From Lonicera japonica (taxonomy: Eukaryota > Streptophyta > Magnoliopsida > Dipsacales > Caprifoliaceae), in assembly GCA_021464415.1 (NCBI GenBank), contig CM038471.1, forward strand, positions 32,337,234 through 32,401,233: a stretch of 64,000 nt of DNA, written 5' to 3'. The number at the start of each line of letters is the position of its first letter. The stretch's first letter is position 1. Under the pieces are notes generated by a model. The model was not told the DNA's origin and ran no database searches. It worked only from the letters and a program-made list of their open reading frames with translations. The position numbers and the translations under genes were made by a program. Shown here piece after piece: positions 11,121-22,151 of this stretch.

Positions 11121-12581
11121 ATGAGCAGCAAAGCGTACCTTTCGGTTGAGCGTAGTATCCTCCGCTACCTCCACGGCCGGAAAACCCTAACCCAACTCAC
11201 CCAAATCCACGCCCAAATCCTCCGCCACAACCTCCACCAATCCAACCTAATCCTCTCCCATTTCGTCTCCCTTTGCTCCTCCTCCAACCAAATGCCCTAC
11301 GCCCATCTCCTCTTCAACCAAACCCAAAACCCCAACATCCTCCTCTTCAATTCTATGATCAAAGCCTACTCTTTATCCCCCCCATTTGATAGATCCATTC
11401 AACTCTTTTCCCTCATGAGAAATAAGGGAATTTGGCCTAATGAGTTCACTTTCGCGCCTCTGCTTAAGTCGTGTGCGAATATTTGTGGCATCAAATTGGG
11501 CCAGGGAGTTCATGGAGAGGTTATCAGAGTTGGGTTTGAGTGGTTTAGTTCGGTTAGGATCGGGGTTGTCGAGGTTTATGTGGGTTGTGGGAGAATGGAG
11601 GATGCGTGGAAGGTGTTTGATGAAATGCATAATAGAAGAAGTGTGATTGTTTGGAATTTGATGATTCGCGGGTTCTGCAAGACGGGTGATGTTGAGATGG
11701 GTTTTCGATTGTTTAGAGAAATGAGAGAGAGGAGCATTGTTTCTTGGAATTCGATGATTTCTTGCTTAGTGCAGACTGGGCATGATAGGGATGCTTTAGA
11801 TCTTTTTCGTGAAATGAGGGATGATGGGTTTGAACCAGATGAGGCGACCGTGGTCACTATGCTGCCAGTTTGCGCGCGTTTGGGGGAAGATGATGTTGGG
11901 GAGTGGATCCATTCTCACGTTAAGTCTAGTGGGCTTTATCGAAATTTCATCTCTGTGGGTAATTCACTGGTTGATTTTTATTGTAAACGCGGTGTTTTGG
12001 AGAAAGCTTTCGCTATTTTTGAGGATATGCCTCTTAAAAATTTGGTTTCTTGGAATGCCATGATCTCAGGTTTGGCATTCAATGGAAAGGGTGAAGATGG
12101 GATCACCTTGTTTGAGGAAATGATAAACAAAGGTGTGAGCCCTAACGATTCAACTTTCATTGGTGCTTTAACATGTTGTGTACATGGAGGTTTGGTTCAA
12201 AGAGGTCGAGATTTGTTTTCCTCTATGACTTCAAATGATCATATTAAGCCGAAAATCGAACATTATGGGTGCATGGTTGATCTTCTTGGGCGTAGTGGAC
12301 AAGTGAGAGAGGCTCATGACTTGATTCAATCAATGCATGTGAAGCCAAACGCTGCTTTATGGGGTGCACTACTTAGTGCTTGCCGTACTCATGGTGATAC
12401 AGAGCTTGCAGAGCATGCGGTGAAGGAGCTTATTAATCTTGAACCTTGGAATTCGGGTAATTATGTGTTATTGTCCAATATTTATGCTGAAAGAGGTAAA
12501 TGGGATGAAGTTGAGAATGTTAGAGTGTTGATGAAAGAAAATAGCATAAAGAAAGCACCGGGACAGAGCATGGTTGGGTAG
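11121..12581 (+). CDS. Pentatricopeptide repeat protein, PLS/E subclass
   Basis: A 486-residue intronless ORF. PPR motifs are clear: ILLFNSMIKAY (about 73-107), VIVWNLMIRGF (about 176-206), SIVSWNSMISCL (about 207-241), NLVSWNAMISGL (about 308-342) and HYGCMVDLLGRSGQ (about 381-411). The C-terminal region from about 412 (LWGALLSACRTHGD, SGNYVLLSNIYAE, VRVLMKENSIKKAPGQS) is the E region. It stops without an E+ or DYW deaminase domain. PPR proteins of this subclass bind organelle transcripts and serve in C-to-U editing or processing, often with a deaminase supplied by a partner. The first ATG follows a proline-rich leader frame and gives a normal N-terminus. It resembles, from memory, Arabidopsis At1g09190-type proteins; a search is needed. 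A decayed copy of its 3' end lies at 21418-21683. Confidence 0.93.
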   Translation: MSSKAYLSVERSILRYLHGRKTLTQLTQIHAQILRHNLHQSNLILSHFVSLCSSSNQMPYAHLLFNQTQNPNILLFNSMIKAYSLSPPFDRSIQLFSLMRNKGIWPNEFTFAPLLKSCANICGIKLGQGVHGEVIRVGFEWFSSVRIGVVEVYVGCGRMEDAWKVFDEMHNRRSVIVWNLMIRGFCKTGDVEMGFRLFREMRERSIVSWNSMISCLVQTGHDRDALDLFREMRDDGFEPDEATVVTMLPVCARLGEDDVGEWIHSHVKSSGLYRNFISVGNSLVDFYCKRGVLEKAFAIFEDMPLKNLVSWNAMISGLAFNGKGEDGITLFEEMINKGVSPNDSTFIGALTCCVHGGLVQRGRDLFSSMTSNDHIKPKIEHYGCMVDLLGRSGQVREAHDLIQSMHVKPNAALWGALLSACRTHGDTELAEHAVKELINLEPWNSGNYVLLSNIYAERGKWDEVENVRVLMKENSIKKAPGQSMVG

Positions 12582-13640
12582 TTGAATATGGTTTATTTAA
12601 CCGCTTGCCGGGCTTTCTTTAATAAGAAGACTGATTGCACATTTCCAATTGCAGATGCAATCTCAAGCAAGCGAACCGGGACGCATATGGAGAGCTATAA
12701 TTTAGGCAACATTAGGAGATTAGTGCGGCAAAGCATGAATCTTTTGTTGATAAGTAATAGCAGCTGCAGAGCTGCTTTACACTGAAGAAGCTGAAAGCAA
12801 ATCCATAAAAGTCTGGTTCGTTGGCAAAGTATGCAAATTGAAAACCTGAACCCTCGTGTAAGTTGTTAAATGTGCTTGTCCCTCACCAAGGGAATACTGA
12901 GTGGGTGGGTACATTTTATTGTAAATTTTGCAATGCTGAGAAACTGAAGTGATCTTTTCCCCTCTTTAAAAAATTTCGTGGACACTTGTGGAGTGCAGGA
13001 ATAACACAGCCCTACATACATATACGGATATACACTTAATAAAGGTACATTCTTACACATATAAATACAAAATATACACATAAAATTATATATATATATA
13101 GACTCCTTTGCACTACATTTTTTTTTTCCGCACAAAAGGAGGGTACTTAGCAACATATGAATTAATGAAAGGGTATCACTGGAGTTTTTGGTGACAAGAA
13201 AGGATAAAATTTAGCAAACCATTGGGTATCCCGGCAACAGATGTTAATGCCTGAAAAAAACGATATATACATTTCTTTTTTCAAACAAATATAAAGTTGT
13301 AAGGGGAATTTTGCACTTTTTCTGACCCTGTTTAAGACGTTTGGTTTGGCTAAAACATGTTTAAAAAGAGTCAATCAAATCCAAGATACCTTTTGTCACG
13401 GGTAAGACAATATATGAAATAATTTCTGAACGTCATTGAATTAATTTAATTTGACAAAGTGGGTGGGGAGGCGAAAGGGCTTCACAACACCCACTCCCTC
13501 CCAAAAAAAAAATAGCTGATCTTAACAAGGCAATATATAATTGGATGATTGAAATTTAGGGTGTTAATGCAGAAACTTCTGTGGGGTCTAGGAACCTAAT
13601 CTCTGAATTTATGAGGATACATTGAACAGTGGAGGAGGCA
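12582..13640. other. PPR 3' UTR and intergenic DNA
   Basis: The first few hundred bases are likely 3' UTR. Pieces of it, such as the region around 12650-12730, recur after the PPR pseudogene at about 21790-21850. Short ORFs here show no protein family features. A short TA repeat lies at about 13088-13100. I see no separate gene. Confidence 0.5.
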
Positions 13641-13723
13641 TCATAAATGTCTTGAGGTTCATTGGGTTGCCTGGAAATTTTCAACACATGTACTGGAATA
13701 TCAATAGCCTCAGTACATGCTTG

Positions 13724-13731
13724 TATAAATA
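13724..13731 (+). promoter_or_regulatory. TATA box of small gene copy 1
   Basis: TATAAATA inside TGCTTGTATAAATAGTTA, 104 bp before the start codon. The same context precedes copies 2 and 3, so this is a conserved core promoter. The predicted start site is about 30 bp downstream. Confidence 0.75.
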
Positions 13732-13834
13732 GTTAACACAAATTTCTTTTGATCACCACATCAGCAATATTATTATCTGTCTCTTATCGTTGTTATTTTA
13801 CTGCAAATCTAGGTTGAAGAAAGAGAGACTAGAG

Positions 13835-14077
13835 ATGGAGAGGAAGAGCTGTTGCTGTTCAGGAAGAAGCTATGTTTCCACCCCAAAGAAAGAGCCTGCT
13901 GTGGCGGTGGCTCCAAAGAAAGAAGAGAATGTGAAGCCAGAGGTATCAGTGAAGAAAGAAGGCACTGTTCAGGCTGCTGCTGGTGTGATGAACACTGTTA
14001 AGACCGAGTCAAAAGATACCAAACAGGAACCAGTGAAAGTTAATGTTGGGGTTGGTGGTTTTGCTTCTTCCAAGTGA
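13835..14077 (+). CDS. Small Cys-triplet, Lys-rich protein, copy 1
   Basis: An 80-residue ORF in a gene with a conserved TATA box and leader; I do not recognise the family. It starts MERKSCCCSGRSYVSTPKKE, with a Cys triplet at residues 6-8. It continues with PKKE-type repeats (17-20, 27-30, KKE 40-42), an Ala/Thr-rich middle, and a Gly/Val-rich tail ending FASSK. The protein is strongly charged and probably disordered, with no signal peptide or membrane segment. The N-terminal cysteines could be lipidated or bind metal, but this is speculation. The frame is open farther upstream, but the ATG at 13835 is the one conserved in all copies. This copy is the best candidate for the ancestral, functional form because it keeps both the Cys triplet and a simple stop. 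Confidence 0.7.
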   Translation: MERKSCCCSGRSYVSTPKKEPAVAVAPKKEENVKPEVSVKKEGTVQAAAGVMNTVKTESKDTKQEPVKVNVGVGGFASSK

Positions 14078-15840
14078 AGATGGGTCGCTTATTTGAATTA
14101 GTAATATATATTAACACATGGGTTTTGTTTTCAAGTATCGAATAATCCTTAGCACAGCTGTCAATTTATAAGGGAATGAAAAAATCAATAATGGTCGAAT
14201 CGTAACCATAAAATATTTCAATCCATTTTCTTCTCTTTTTGGGTGTGTGATTGCTTATATTTTGCATGTACAGAATGTGTGCAAATTGGTTGCTCCCTCA
14301 TTAATTTTTGGTTTAGTTGTGGATGGGAAGGTTAAGTAATGCACCACCATATATTATACAGTTAATCTATTTCAAGTTATTATATTCTCTGTGTATTTCT
14401 ATTGGCAGTTGCGTGTTTTTAATTAAGTTTTATATGGAACTATTCAACATTTTTGAGTAGGGTTTGATTGCCTGCACATTGAGGTAATTTGATTTAAACT
14501 AATTCTGTTGTACAAGGATCTGTTGCAGAACCAAAAACACCCATATTGTGGATGTGGACCTTCCCATTTTAAAAGTAGAATTGAGTTATTTTCTTTCCTT
14601 GTTCAGTGCTTGACAGTTGACATCAAAGACTTTAGTGGTAACTGTGGTATTGTTGGAATGTTGGGTGGTAACTGATGAGTCTAACTTCGTTGAGTTTCTC
14701 TTCTTGCGATCAAATTCAGTAACCATGTTTTAGACATACTTTTACCTTATTCTGAATGTAATAGGTTCAAACTGTCAATCGAATTGTACAATCCCAGTGA
14801 ATTGTTGTCGCTGTGAGCCTAATTCCACATGATTTTGGTTTTGCTAAAAGATAAGTCACATATATAGCACATCAGTTGATCACATCTGACTGTGGGATGA
14901 ACAAGTGTGTAGCTTGCAACATTGCTACAGCCACACAAGAACGCATGCATCAGTTTGCCAACAACACTAGGGTGGTTAGATTACAAAAATAGTTAGTTTC
15001 CTGTTAATGGATGAGACTTCTGGGCCCCAGTATGTAGGCATTGTATGGTTCCCCTCCACTGAGTTGTCTTATTTTGGGTAGGCAAGAGGGAATGGAAGTG
15101 AATGGATTAATTAGTAGGGAACAGAACGGAAAACAAAGGAATGGATTGTTTCGAACTTAATTGTTGTTTGGATGTTAACTATGGAACGGAAATTCGTTTT
15201 TATCACTTTGTATCACTTGTATAACTGAGTTTCCAAATTTACACGATAAGGTGAATTTTGGAGTAGTGTAAATAACTCATTTATGTTTTCCTTTCCCTCT
15301 CAATCCTCCCAATTTCCAAAGTTAACAAAATGGGGAATATAGGGTGTTGACAATCCCTCCTATTCCTTATCTTTCACATTCCATCTCATAAGTCTTCAGA
15401 ATGAGTGATTATTAATCCCTCCTCTTTCCTTCCCATTCCTTCAGTCCTAATGGACTGTATTTTTGTTCAGAGAGGATGTCTTATCTACTTATTGTAGGAT
15501 TTTGTGAGATCTTTAGACACTAGGCACCAAAATGATTTGCCTACAAATCTTCATCTTGATTGAGCTAGTTAATATCCGTCTCTGATATGCATCATCTCTT
15601 GAAAGATTTTTTTCCACCCATGATTCAATGCTTGATTCAAAAAATTGATTGGTTTTTTAAAGCTTGATAGGATTCGGTTCTCACACTTAGAATAAAAAGA
15701 GATTGTAAAACGCTTTGCTTGAGAACCAAAAATATTCATTTGTTTTTCAAACAAGCAATATCTTCTGAAATTCTTGATATAAGCAAAGATGTGATCACAC
15801 TTAAGTTACTTGTGTACATCTATGTACCCAATGTTGTAAA
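14078..15840. other. Downstream region of module 1
   Basis: Non-coding. The segments 14270-14560 and 14740-14820 are shared with the later modules; the latter contains GTCAATCGAATTGTACAAT, the empty site for the SINE at 27128. At about 15070-15450, GGGAATGGAAGTGAATGG and CCTTCCCATTCC form a weak inverted pair around AT-rich DNA and may mark a small MITE. No gene is seen. Confidence 0.5.
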
Positions 15841-15957
15841 GCTATGTTCGGACCCCTCTTAACTTTTATGACTACTTCATTGGGTTGAGTATTGGCTTGA
15901 CCTTCGATTATTTCAGAATTGGTGATAAGAGCTTAAGCTTCTGTCCCTTGCAGTCAA

Positions 15958-16205
15958 TTGCAAGGAGTGTATCTGAGCAGTTTCGCAAGAGTGGTCTTAA
16001 ACCAAACAGAGCATGCTATTGACTTGCAAGTAAGGTTATACTCCCTTCGTCTCATAAAGATAGTTTCACTTTCCTTCTACTGTCAATTGCGAGGAGTGCG
16101 TCTGAGCAGTTGTGAAAGAGTGGTCTTAAACCAAACAGAGCATGCTATTGACTTGCAAGTAAGGTTATACCCTTTGTCTCATAAAGATAGTCTCGCTTTC
16201 CTTTT
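15958..16205. repeat. Direct tandem duplication, unit about 125 bp
   Basis: The block starting GCAAGGAGTGTATCTGAGCA recurs at about 16085 as GCGAGGAGTGCGTCTGAGCA, each followed by a long near-identical stretch and by the left end of a MITE (CTCATAAAGATAGT). One diverged single copy occurs in module 3 at about 18270-18365. Confidence 0.8.
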
Positions 16206-16357
16206 TGGGATATTTCATATTGATAGTCCTATTTCGTTTTTGGCGCATAATCCATGTTTCATAGTAGAAAATAGTTGTAATTTTGACCATATATTGATTA
16301 CGTTATTAGCATCTCCTTAAAAGTACAAAAGTCATAGTGTGGTTGAGGCAAAAGGAG
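16041..16357. mobile_element. Stowaway-like MITE with duplicated left end
   Basis: The left terminus CTCCCTTCGTCTCATAAAGA is preceded by TA. The right terminus ends AGGCAAAAGGAG followed by TA, giving an inverted pair with TA target duplication as in Tc1/mariner Stowaway elements. A second copy of the left end at 16168 arises from the local tandem duplication, so the intact element may be only 16168-16357. Module 3 lacks the MITE at the matching place. No coding capacity. Confidence 0.6.
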
Positions 16358-16940
16358 TAATAGAAAACTTAGGTAAAAGATGTAAATACCGGCTTCGTCA
16401 ACAGGTAAGAATAACTGAAAAATTTAGTACTGCTGTAAACTAAACAGTTTTTGCTCTAACCCAAGCCAGATCCTAGCCTGGCCCAACTTCTCTGCTTAAT
16501 ATTGCAGGCTGATCCTGGCACAGCCACAGCGATTATGAGATATATTTTGAACATTTGATATTGTCTTTTTTTTGGTGTGGTTGTATCTTCAAATAATATT
16601 TCTACTTCATTAAATTTAGTTAGATATAGTGAGCGAGGTGGGGTAGAGAAAGGGTATGAACAAAAACTAAAAATAAAAATAGAGATGAAAATTGGAAATT
16701 AAAATAGGAAAAAGTTATCTGGTCGTTGATATTATTAACAAGGGAAGATGTCATTTTTGGGGGGGTGGAAATTCATGGTAAAACTTCTTAATTTGGGTGC
16801 TAGGAACCTAATCTATGTATTTATTATGGTACATTGAACATTGGAGAGATAAATGTATTGAGACCCATTTGTTGCTTGAAATTCTTCTTCAACATACATG
16901 TACCAGAATATCACTAGCCTCATTATATGCTTGTATAAAC

Positions 16941-16948
16941 TATAAATA
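16941..16948 (+). promoter_or_regulatory. TATA box of small gene copy 2
   Basis: TATAAATA within CTATAAATAGTTA, 104 bp before the ATG. A second TATAAAC occurs 7 bp upstream because of a short insertion relative to copies 1 and 3. Confidence 0.65.
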
Positions 16949-17051
16949 GTTACATACGCTGTTTTTCTTCTTTCATCACATCAACGTGCATCCTACTTTT
17001 CTTTTTTTTACAGAAAATCTAGCTTGAAGAAGAGAAAAAGAGAGAGTAGAG

Positions 17052-17303
17052 ATGAAGAGAAAGAGCCGTTACTATTCCGGAAGGAGCAATGTCTCCACTA
17101 CTCCCGAGAAAGAGGTGGCAGTGGTTATGACATCAAAGAAAGAAGAGAATGTCAAACCAGAGATTGCGAGGAAAGAAGCTACTTTTCAGGCTGCTGGTGG
17201 TGTGATGAACGCTGCTAAGACTGAGATGAACGCTACCGTGTCCATTAACAAACAGGAGCTGGTCAAAGTTAATGTTGGTGCTGGTTGTTCTTCATTCAAG
17301 TGA
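17052..17303 (+). CDS. Small Lys-rich protein, copy 2 (cysteines lost)
   Basis: An 83-residue paralog of copy 1 that begins MKRKSRYYSGRSNVSTTPEK. The Cys triplet is replaced by Arg-Tyr-Tyr, through changes such as TGC to TAC. The middle (SKKEENVKPEIARKE, VMNAAKTE) and the tail (KQELVKVNVGAG) are still recognisable and the ORF is intact. The second PKKE motif is altered. The promoter region is conserved with copies 1 and 3. If the cysteines are the functional core, this copy has changed or lost its role. The only other long frame here is a shifted reading of the same DNA. Confidence 0.6.
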   Translation: MKRKSRYYSGRSNVSTTPEKEVAVVMTSKKEENVKPEIARKEATFQAAGGVMNAAKTEMNATVSINKQELVKVNVGAGCSSFK

Positions 17304-17710
17304 AGATGGGTTTCTTATTTGAATTAGATATATATATATATATGAACACACATTTTTTTTTCTATACCTTTTTGGTTGTGATGGTTGCTTATATTTTGGA
17401 TTTAGTGAGCAAATTGGTTGGCGCTTCAGAGTTTTTTGGCAGCAAAATGTATGTTTTTTGTTTTGGATTTTGTGAATGTGAAGGTTATGGAAGGCACCGA
17501 AGGCACCCGCATTTATTATACAATTATCTAGTTTGAGTTATTATAATCTGTGTGTAGTTCTATTGTCAGTTGCGAGTTTGTGAAAGTTTTAATGGTAATT
17601 TCACATCGGAAGTTTGAACTGTATTAGCTTATGATTCAAAATTTTGACATGAAGTATAATAAATTACTAGCAGGAATTTACCAATTTAGGATTTTAGGAA
17701 CGAACAAAAC

Positions 17711-17865
17711 TCAAACCTATCGAGAACTAAAAGTATAATACAATTGCTTAAAAAGCGGTCCAAGTCTCTTCCATGTAACAACTACAAGTGAGAGGGGTTT
17801 GGAACCCACAACCTCCGAAATGAGAGTTATTCCACTTGAGCTAGAGCCCTTGAACCGCACATGGC
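17711..17865 (-). mobile_element. tRNA-derived SINE
   Basis: The minus strand has an A-box-like TAGCTCAAGTGG (17843-17832) and a B-box-like GGTTCCAAACC (about 17807-17797) at tRNA-like spacing. They lie inside the sequence GGGCTCTAGCTC through CCCCTCTCACTTG, which looks like the head of a plant SINE. A 3' part of about 90 bp follows. Target duplications and a clear poly-A tail were not identified. It sits in the spacer between small gene copies 2 and 3. Confidence 0.6.
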
Positions 17866-19213
17866 TCACAGTATATAGGGACAAACCGGTGGAGAAAATT
17901 CCATTTACTTCTACGGATAGACGCCACCAGCACTCAGAAACCACTTGTTACTGCTCCATCATTGATCTGGCTATGGCATCATACAAATCTTTGCTGTTAT
18001 ATTTTGACTTCCACAAACTTTTTCCTTGGGAAATCTTAACAACCACTAAATTATTCTCCTCACCCAGGCCACTTAAGTATTTTAACCTTAACCAATTTCA
18101 GTTTAAACCATCCAAGCAACCCAAAATCGTTTAACTCAATGTTGTAATTTGTAAAGCTATGTTTAGACCTCAGTTAATTTTTCTGACGACATCATTAAGT
18201 TGAGTACTGGCTTGACTGTCGATTACGTGAGAAGGTGACAGGTGCTTAAGCTCGCGTCCCTTTCCTTCAATGGAGGGAGTACTACTAACTTAGGTGTTTG
18301 AGTAGTTGAGAAAAGAGCGGACTTAAAGCTAACGGAGCGTGCTATAGTCTTGCAAGTACAGTTATAAAGGAAAAATAGGAGAAAGCTTATGCTTGTGTAT
18401 GTATGTCAATAGTACTGTTACTGATGAGGGATGAATGATAAACATCAAAAGGTTTCAAAGAAAATGCATAATACTATAAATAGTACTGTTCAACACTAAA
18501 GTACCTCAAGGCAGATCCTGATGGTAATGGCTTATGTTCGGCCAAACTCGTACCATATGGGCTATTCTGCCATCCCTATTGACAGCTCGAGGTAGTTTTG
18601 TATTTTGTGGCATTTCAATAAACTTGTTACCACCTTGAGGGTGAATTAAAACTTAGGTAAAAGATATCAACCGGTAAATGTAGCATTGCTCTAAACTTAA
18701 AACTGTTTTTGCACTGCTTGACCCTGATTCCGGCCTGACCCAACCTCTCTGGTTTGTATTGATTGGCCCAAGCCCAGCCTATTTTTGGTATAAGCTACTC
18801 TTAGTCCTATGGGGTTATAGCTTTAGCGAAGGCCTCAGTACTTTTGGGTAAGGCTGTTCGGCTCACAGGAACCCCACCATGATGCTTAAATGTTTCAAAC
18901 CTGTGGTGAAGCTTCCAACAATAATTTTTCCACTTCATTAAATTTAATTTTAATTTGAGAAAGTTGGTGGGGTAAAAAAAAATAGAAAAAATAAAAATCT
19001 GTTTGTTGATATTATTAACAAGGCAATATATTATTGGATGATGGAAATTCATGCTATTCATAAATCTATGTATGTATTTATGAGGGTACATTGAGCTATG
19101 AATGGAAAAAGGCATGATAATTAAATATGTTGAGACCCATTGGGTTGCTTGAATTCATTTTTTCCATATAAATGTACATGCTCCAGGATAGCATTAGCCT
19201 CATTATATGCTTG

Positions 19214-19221
19214 TATAAATA
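19214..19221 (+). promoter_or_regulatory. TATA box of small gene copy 3
   Basis: TATAAATA in TGCTTGTATAAATAGTTA, matching copy 1 exactly in this block, 126 bp before the start codon. Confidence 0.7.
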
Positions 19222-19346
19222 GTTACGTACACACTTGTTTTTTTGTCATCATATTAGCAACATTGTATCCTCCGTTTAGCATCCGATCGAGTTCTTAGTG
19301 CAAGTCTAGCTCGAAAGTTAAAAGAAGTAAAAGAGTGAGTAGAGAG

Positions 19347-19613
19347 ATGGAACGAAAGAGTTGTTGCTGTTCAGGAAGAAGCTATGTCTCCACTCCCAAG
19401 AAAGAGGAGGCAGTGGTGGTGACTCCCAAGAAAGAAGGGAATTTGAAGCCGCAGGTATCAGTGAAGAAAGAAGCTACTCGGGCTACTGCTGGTGTGATGA
19501 AAGCAGCCAAGACCGAAGAGAAAGGTACTGTGACCGTTACGTTAACAAACAAGAACCAGTCAAAGTTAATGTTGTTGCTGGTGCTGGCATGGTCCTGGCT
19601 GTTCTTCTTTTAA
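19347..19613 (+). CDS. Small Cys-triplet protein, copy 3, with frameshifted tail
   Basis: The start MERKSCCCSGRSYVSTPKKE is identical to copy 1 over the first 20 residues, so the N-terminus is the best-conserved part. After about residue 70 a small indel changes frame. The conserved NKQEPVKVNV tail lies in the next frame, while this frame reads a hydrophobic LMLLLVLAWSWLFFF ending. The result is an 88-residue protein with a possible C-terminal membrane segment, either a pseudogene or an accidental new tail. The promoter and leader are conserved. A solo LTR is inserted just after the stop (19668). Confidence 0.5.
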   Translation: MERKSCCCSGRSYVSTPKKEEAVVVTPKKEGNLKPQVSVKKEATRATAGVMKAAKTEEKGTVTVTLTNKNQSKLMLLLVLAWSWLFFF

Positions 19614-19667
19614 GTGAAAAGAATGGTTTCTATATTTGAATTAGTTATATATATATATATATTATAT

Positions 19668-20996
19668 TGAAAGAGATATGTTCTAGGACTATTCATAGAT
19701 TATGATTCGTATTTAGATATCTTATGCTTATTGTTATTAATAAAGTTGATTTCATTTTACTTTATATTATCTTGTAAATAATATATATTAATACTAGTTC
19801 ATCAAGTACGTAACTTGATTGTGGGATGCTAGTAATGTTATAATAATATTATTTAGATGTCCATAATCATGTGTCAATAACCTAGGATCACATTGATATA
19901 ATGATTAGAGTATGGGTCAACTGATGGCTATGTTCCACAAGTCATGGATATGGAGATATCAAGCTGAACACACTAATACTTGTTGGAGAACAAAGTATTG
20001 GACTGACCCGCTTTGGGGACACTGCGAGGAGTGTTATATAATGTCATCAGTGATGTTCTCCATTTGTGATATCGTATTATCCTCAGACCTGAGATCGCCA
20101 TGGTTACCAACATAGGGATTAGCATGTCAGGCATTATCAAACGTTGCTCTTGACCGAGTAATTATAAAGATGATGATCGAGCATACTATGAACTATGTAG
20201 AGGTATGTGGTTGATCAAGATGGGATTTGTCAATCTCATAAAATGAGAGAGATATCTTTGGCCCCCTTGATAAGTATAATTAATTTTTGCATGGCCATGC
20301 ACAAATGAAATGTCATTTGTTTTAGATTAATTATACTTAGAGATCAAGAAATAAAGATTGAACTATACAAGAATGACACTTGCCTAGTCTTGTGTTCAAT
20401 CTAGATATCGATTGACAAAAGAAGTTAATATGTGAAATATCAATTTAAGGTTGTGTTGTTTTGACTATTATACCCTTTGGGTAATAATAATGTTTTATTA
20501 GAGACCGCTTACTATTCGTATAATAAAACAGGCTTTTAATTATACTGTCAAAGAGTATAAACCTACAGGGTCGCACACCAAAACGAGTTGGATCAAAACG
20601 AATTAAAAACGGGACAAGTTGGACTTGGGCCTAATTCGTTTTGTTGCTTAGGGTTTCTCACTAGGGTTCTCCTTTAAAAGGGACCGTTGTTCTTCTTGGC
20701 CGTCTAAGAGAGAAAAAGAGGCAAAGTACGAAATAAGTGTGAGAACCCTAAAGGCGCTAGTACACCAAGTAAGGATCCGATCTCGTTCGTGTGTGCATAC
20801 CGTAAAAGCGTTGTATTTTCAACGCTAGAACGACAACAACAGAAAGTTCTGTCCACCGTGTTCATCACTTTTAATTCGAATCTCATACAAGGTATGTCTT
20901 CTATCGATTTTTATTTAACAGTATAGATCATAGAGTTTAATGATTAGTGCATAAATTAGAGTATGTGATACATGATTACTGCCCTAATTCCCTACA
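19668..20996. mobile_element. Solo LTR of an LTR retrotransposon
   Basis: A 1329-bp block begins TGAAAGAGATATG and ends CCCTAATTCCCTACA, with TATAT on both sides as a 5-bp target duplication. The surrounding sequence continues (TATATACACATG) as in module 1 (ATATATTAACACATG at about 14105-14120), which lacks the block and so gives an empty site. It has no coding region. The flanking DNA is AT-rich, so the duplication alone is weak evidence, but the empty site supports it. Orientation and family are unknown. Confidence 0.65.
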
Positions 20997-21417
20997 TATA
21001 TACACATGTTTGAATTGGTCTGGCTTTTGTGAATGTGAAGGTTATCTAGGGCGCCCCTCGTATATTATACAATTGATCTATTTCAAGTTATTATCATCTG
21101 CGTCTAGTTCTATTGTCAGTTGCAAGTTTTACACCGAATTTTTTGACCCTTCTGGGTGGTGTTTGATTGGCTACACTTTCAAAGTAATTTGATTTAAAGT
21201 AAATCTGTTGTACAAGGAACTGCTGCAGGACCAAAGACACCCTTAGTGTGTGGTTTTTCCGCCTTAAAATTATAATTCATTTTCCTAAAGAGCAGTTACT
21301 AGATTGAGTTATATTCTATGCTAGTTCAATCCTTGATACAAACACATTAGCGGTTTTAGAGGTATTACTGGATTTCAACCTTTTGTGAGGGATTTAGTCT
21401 GTTGCGTACATGCCATT

Positions 21418-21683
21418 TTGATTCAAAGAGGTCAATGCCCATGAAGCCAAACGCTTCCCTGTGGGGCGCATTACTTCGTGCTTGTCATACTCATGGAGCT
21501 TGCAGAGCATGCGGCTACGGAGCTTAGCATGCAATCTCAAACCTTGGAATTCAGGTACGTAATTATGTGGTGTTGTCCAATATCTATGCCGAAAGATGTA
21601 AATGGTACAAAGTTGAGAACGTTCGAGTGCTGAAGAAAGAAAATAGCATTAAGAAAACACCGGGACAGAGCATGGTTGGGTAG
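21418..21683 (+). pseudogene. Duplicated 3' end of the PPR gene
   Basis: The sequence from TTGATTCAAAGAGGTCAATG to the TAG at 21681 aligns with the last roughly 270 bp of the PPR gene (about 12312-12581), including AAGCCAAACGC, CTTGCAGAGCATGCGG and CACCGGGACAGAGCATGG. An internal deletion at CATACTCATGG / AGCTTGC and an insertion break the frame. No 5' part of the PPR gene is present. It shows that the duplicated module once included the PPR tail. Confidence 0.9.
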
Positions 21684-21999
21684 TTACATGTGATTGATTT
21701 ATCTTGACAAAAAAAATGCGCCCTAGTCGAGGTTGGGTTTTCTCTATTAGGGTAATGGCACATTTGCATTGATAGTTGTAATTTGAAGCATGCAAATAGA
21801 TTGCATATGGATGGCACACTTTGACAAGAAGATTAGGAGATCAATTGCAATAAAGAATGCAAGGCTAATTGAACTGATATCTCCTAATTTCATAATCATC
21901 ATATTGGAATGCAGCCTCATGTTTCACTAGCACCAACACTCGAAAACCAAGTTTTTAGTACCTCTACTCCACTGATCTTGCTCTGGAATGTATGAAAAC

Positions 22000-22151
22000 T
22001 GATAAATTCAGAAAATAGAGAGATAAACAAGAAAAAAATGTATATGTGCTGTGTATTTCTTGTATTTGATGATCCATTTCTTACATGAGATGATCTCCTA
22101 TATATACAACAAATTGGAAAACTAGATCTAGAACATAATGATTATAATTAC
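22000..22151 (-). repeat. Copia 3' LTR
   Basis: Reads on the minus strand from GTAATTATAATC to CTGAATTTATCA. The first base of the expected TG start has been altered at the deletion junction with the reverse transcriptase frame. Confidence 0.9.

Noticed and set aside
12582..12785. 67-codon ORF right after the PPR stop as a PPR extension
   Set aside because: The PPR E region is complete in form and the pseudogene copy stops at the same place; the extra ORF has no E+ features.
13790..13834. Upstream extension of small gene copy 1 (starting at TTG)
   Set aside because: No ATG; the conserved start in all paralogs is at 13835.
15070..15450. Possible MITE with GGGAATGGAAGTGAATGG ends
   Set aside because: Inverted pairing is weak and no target duplication is seen; mentioned only as a possibility.
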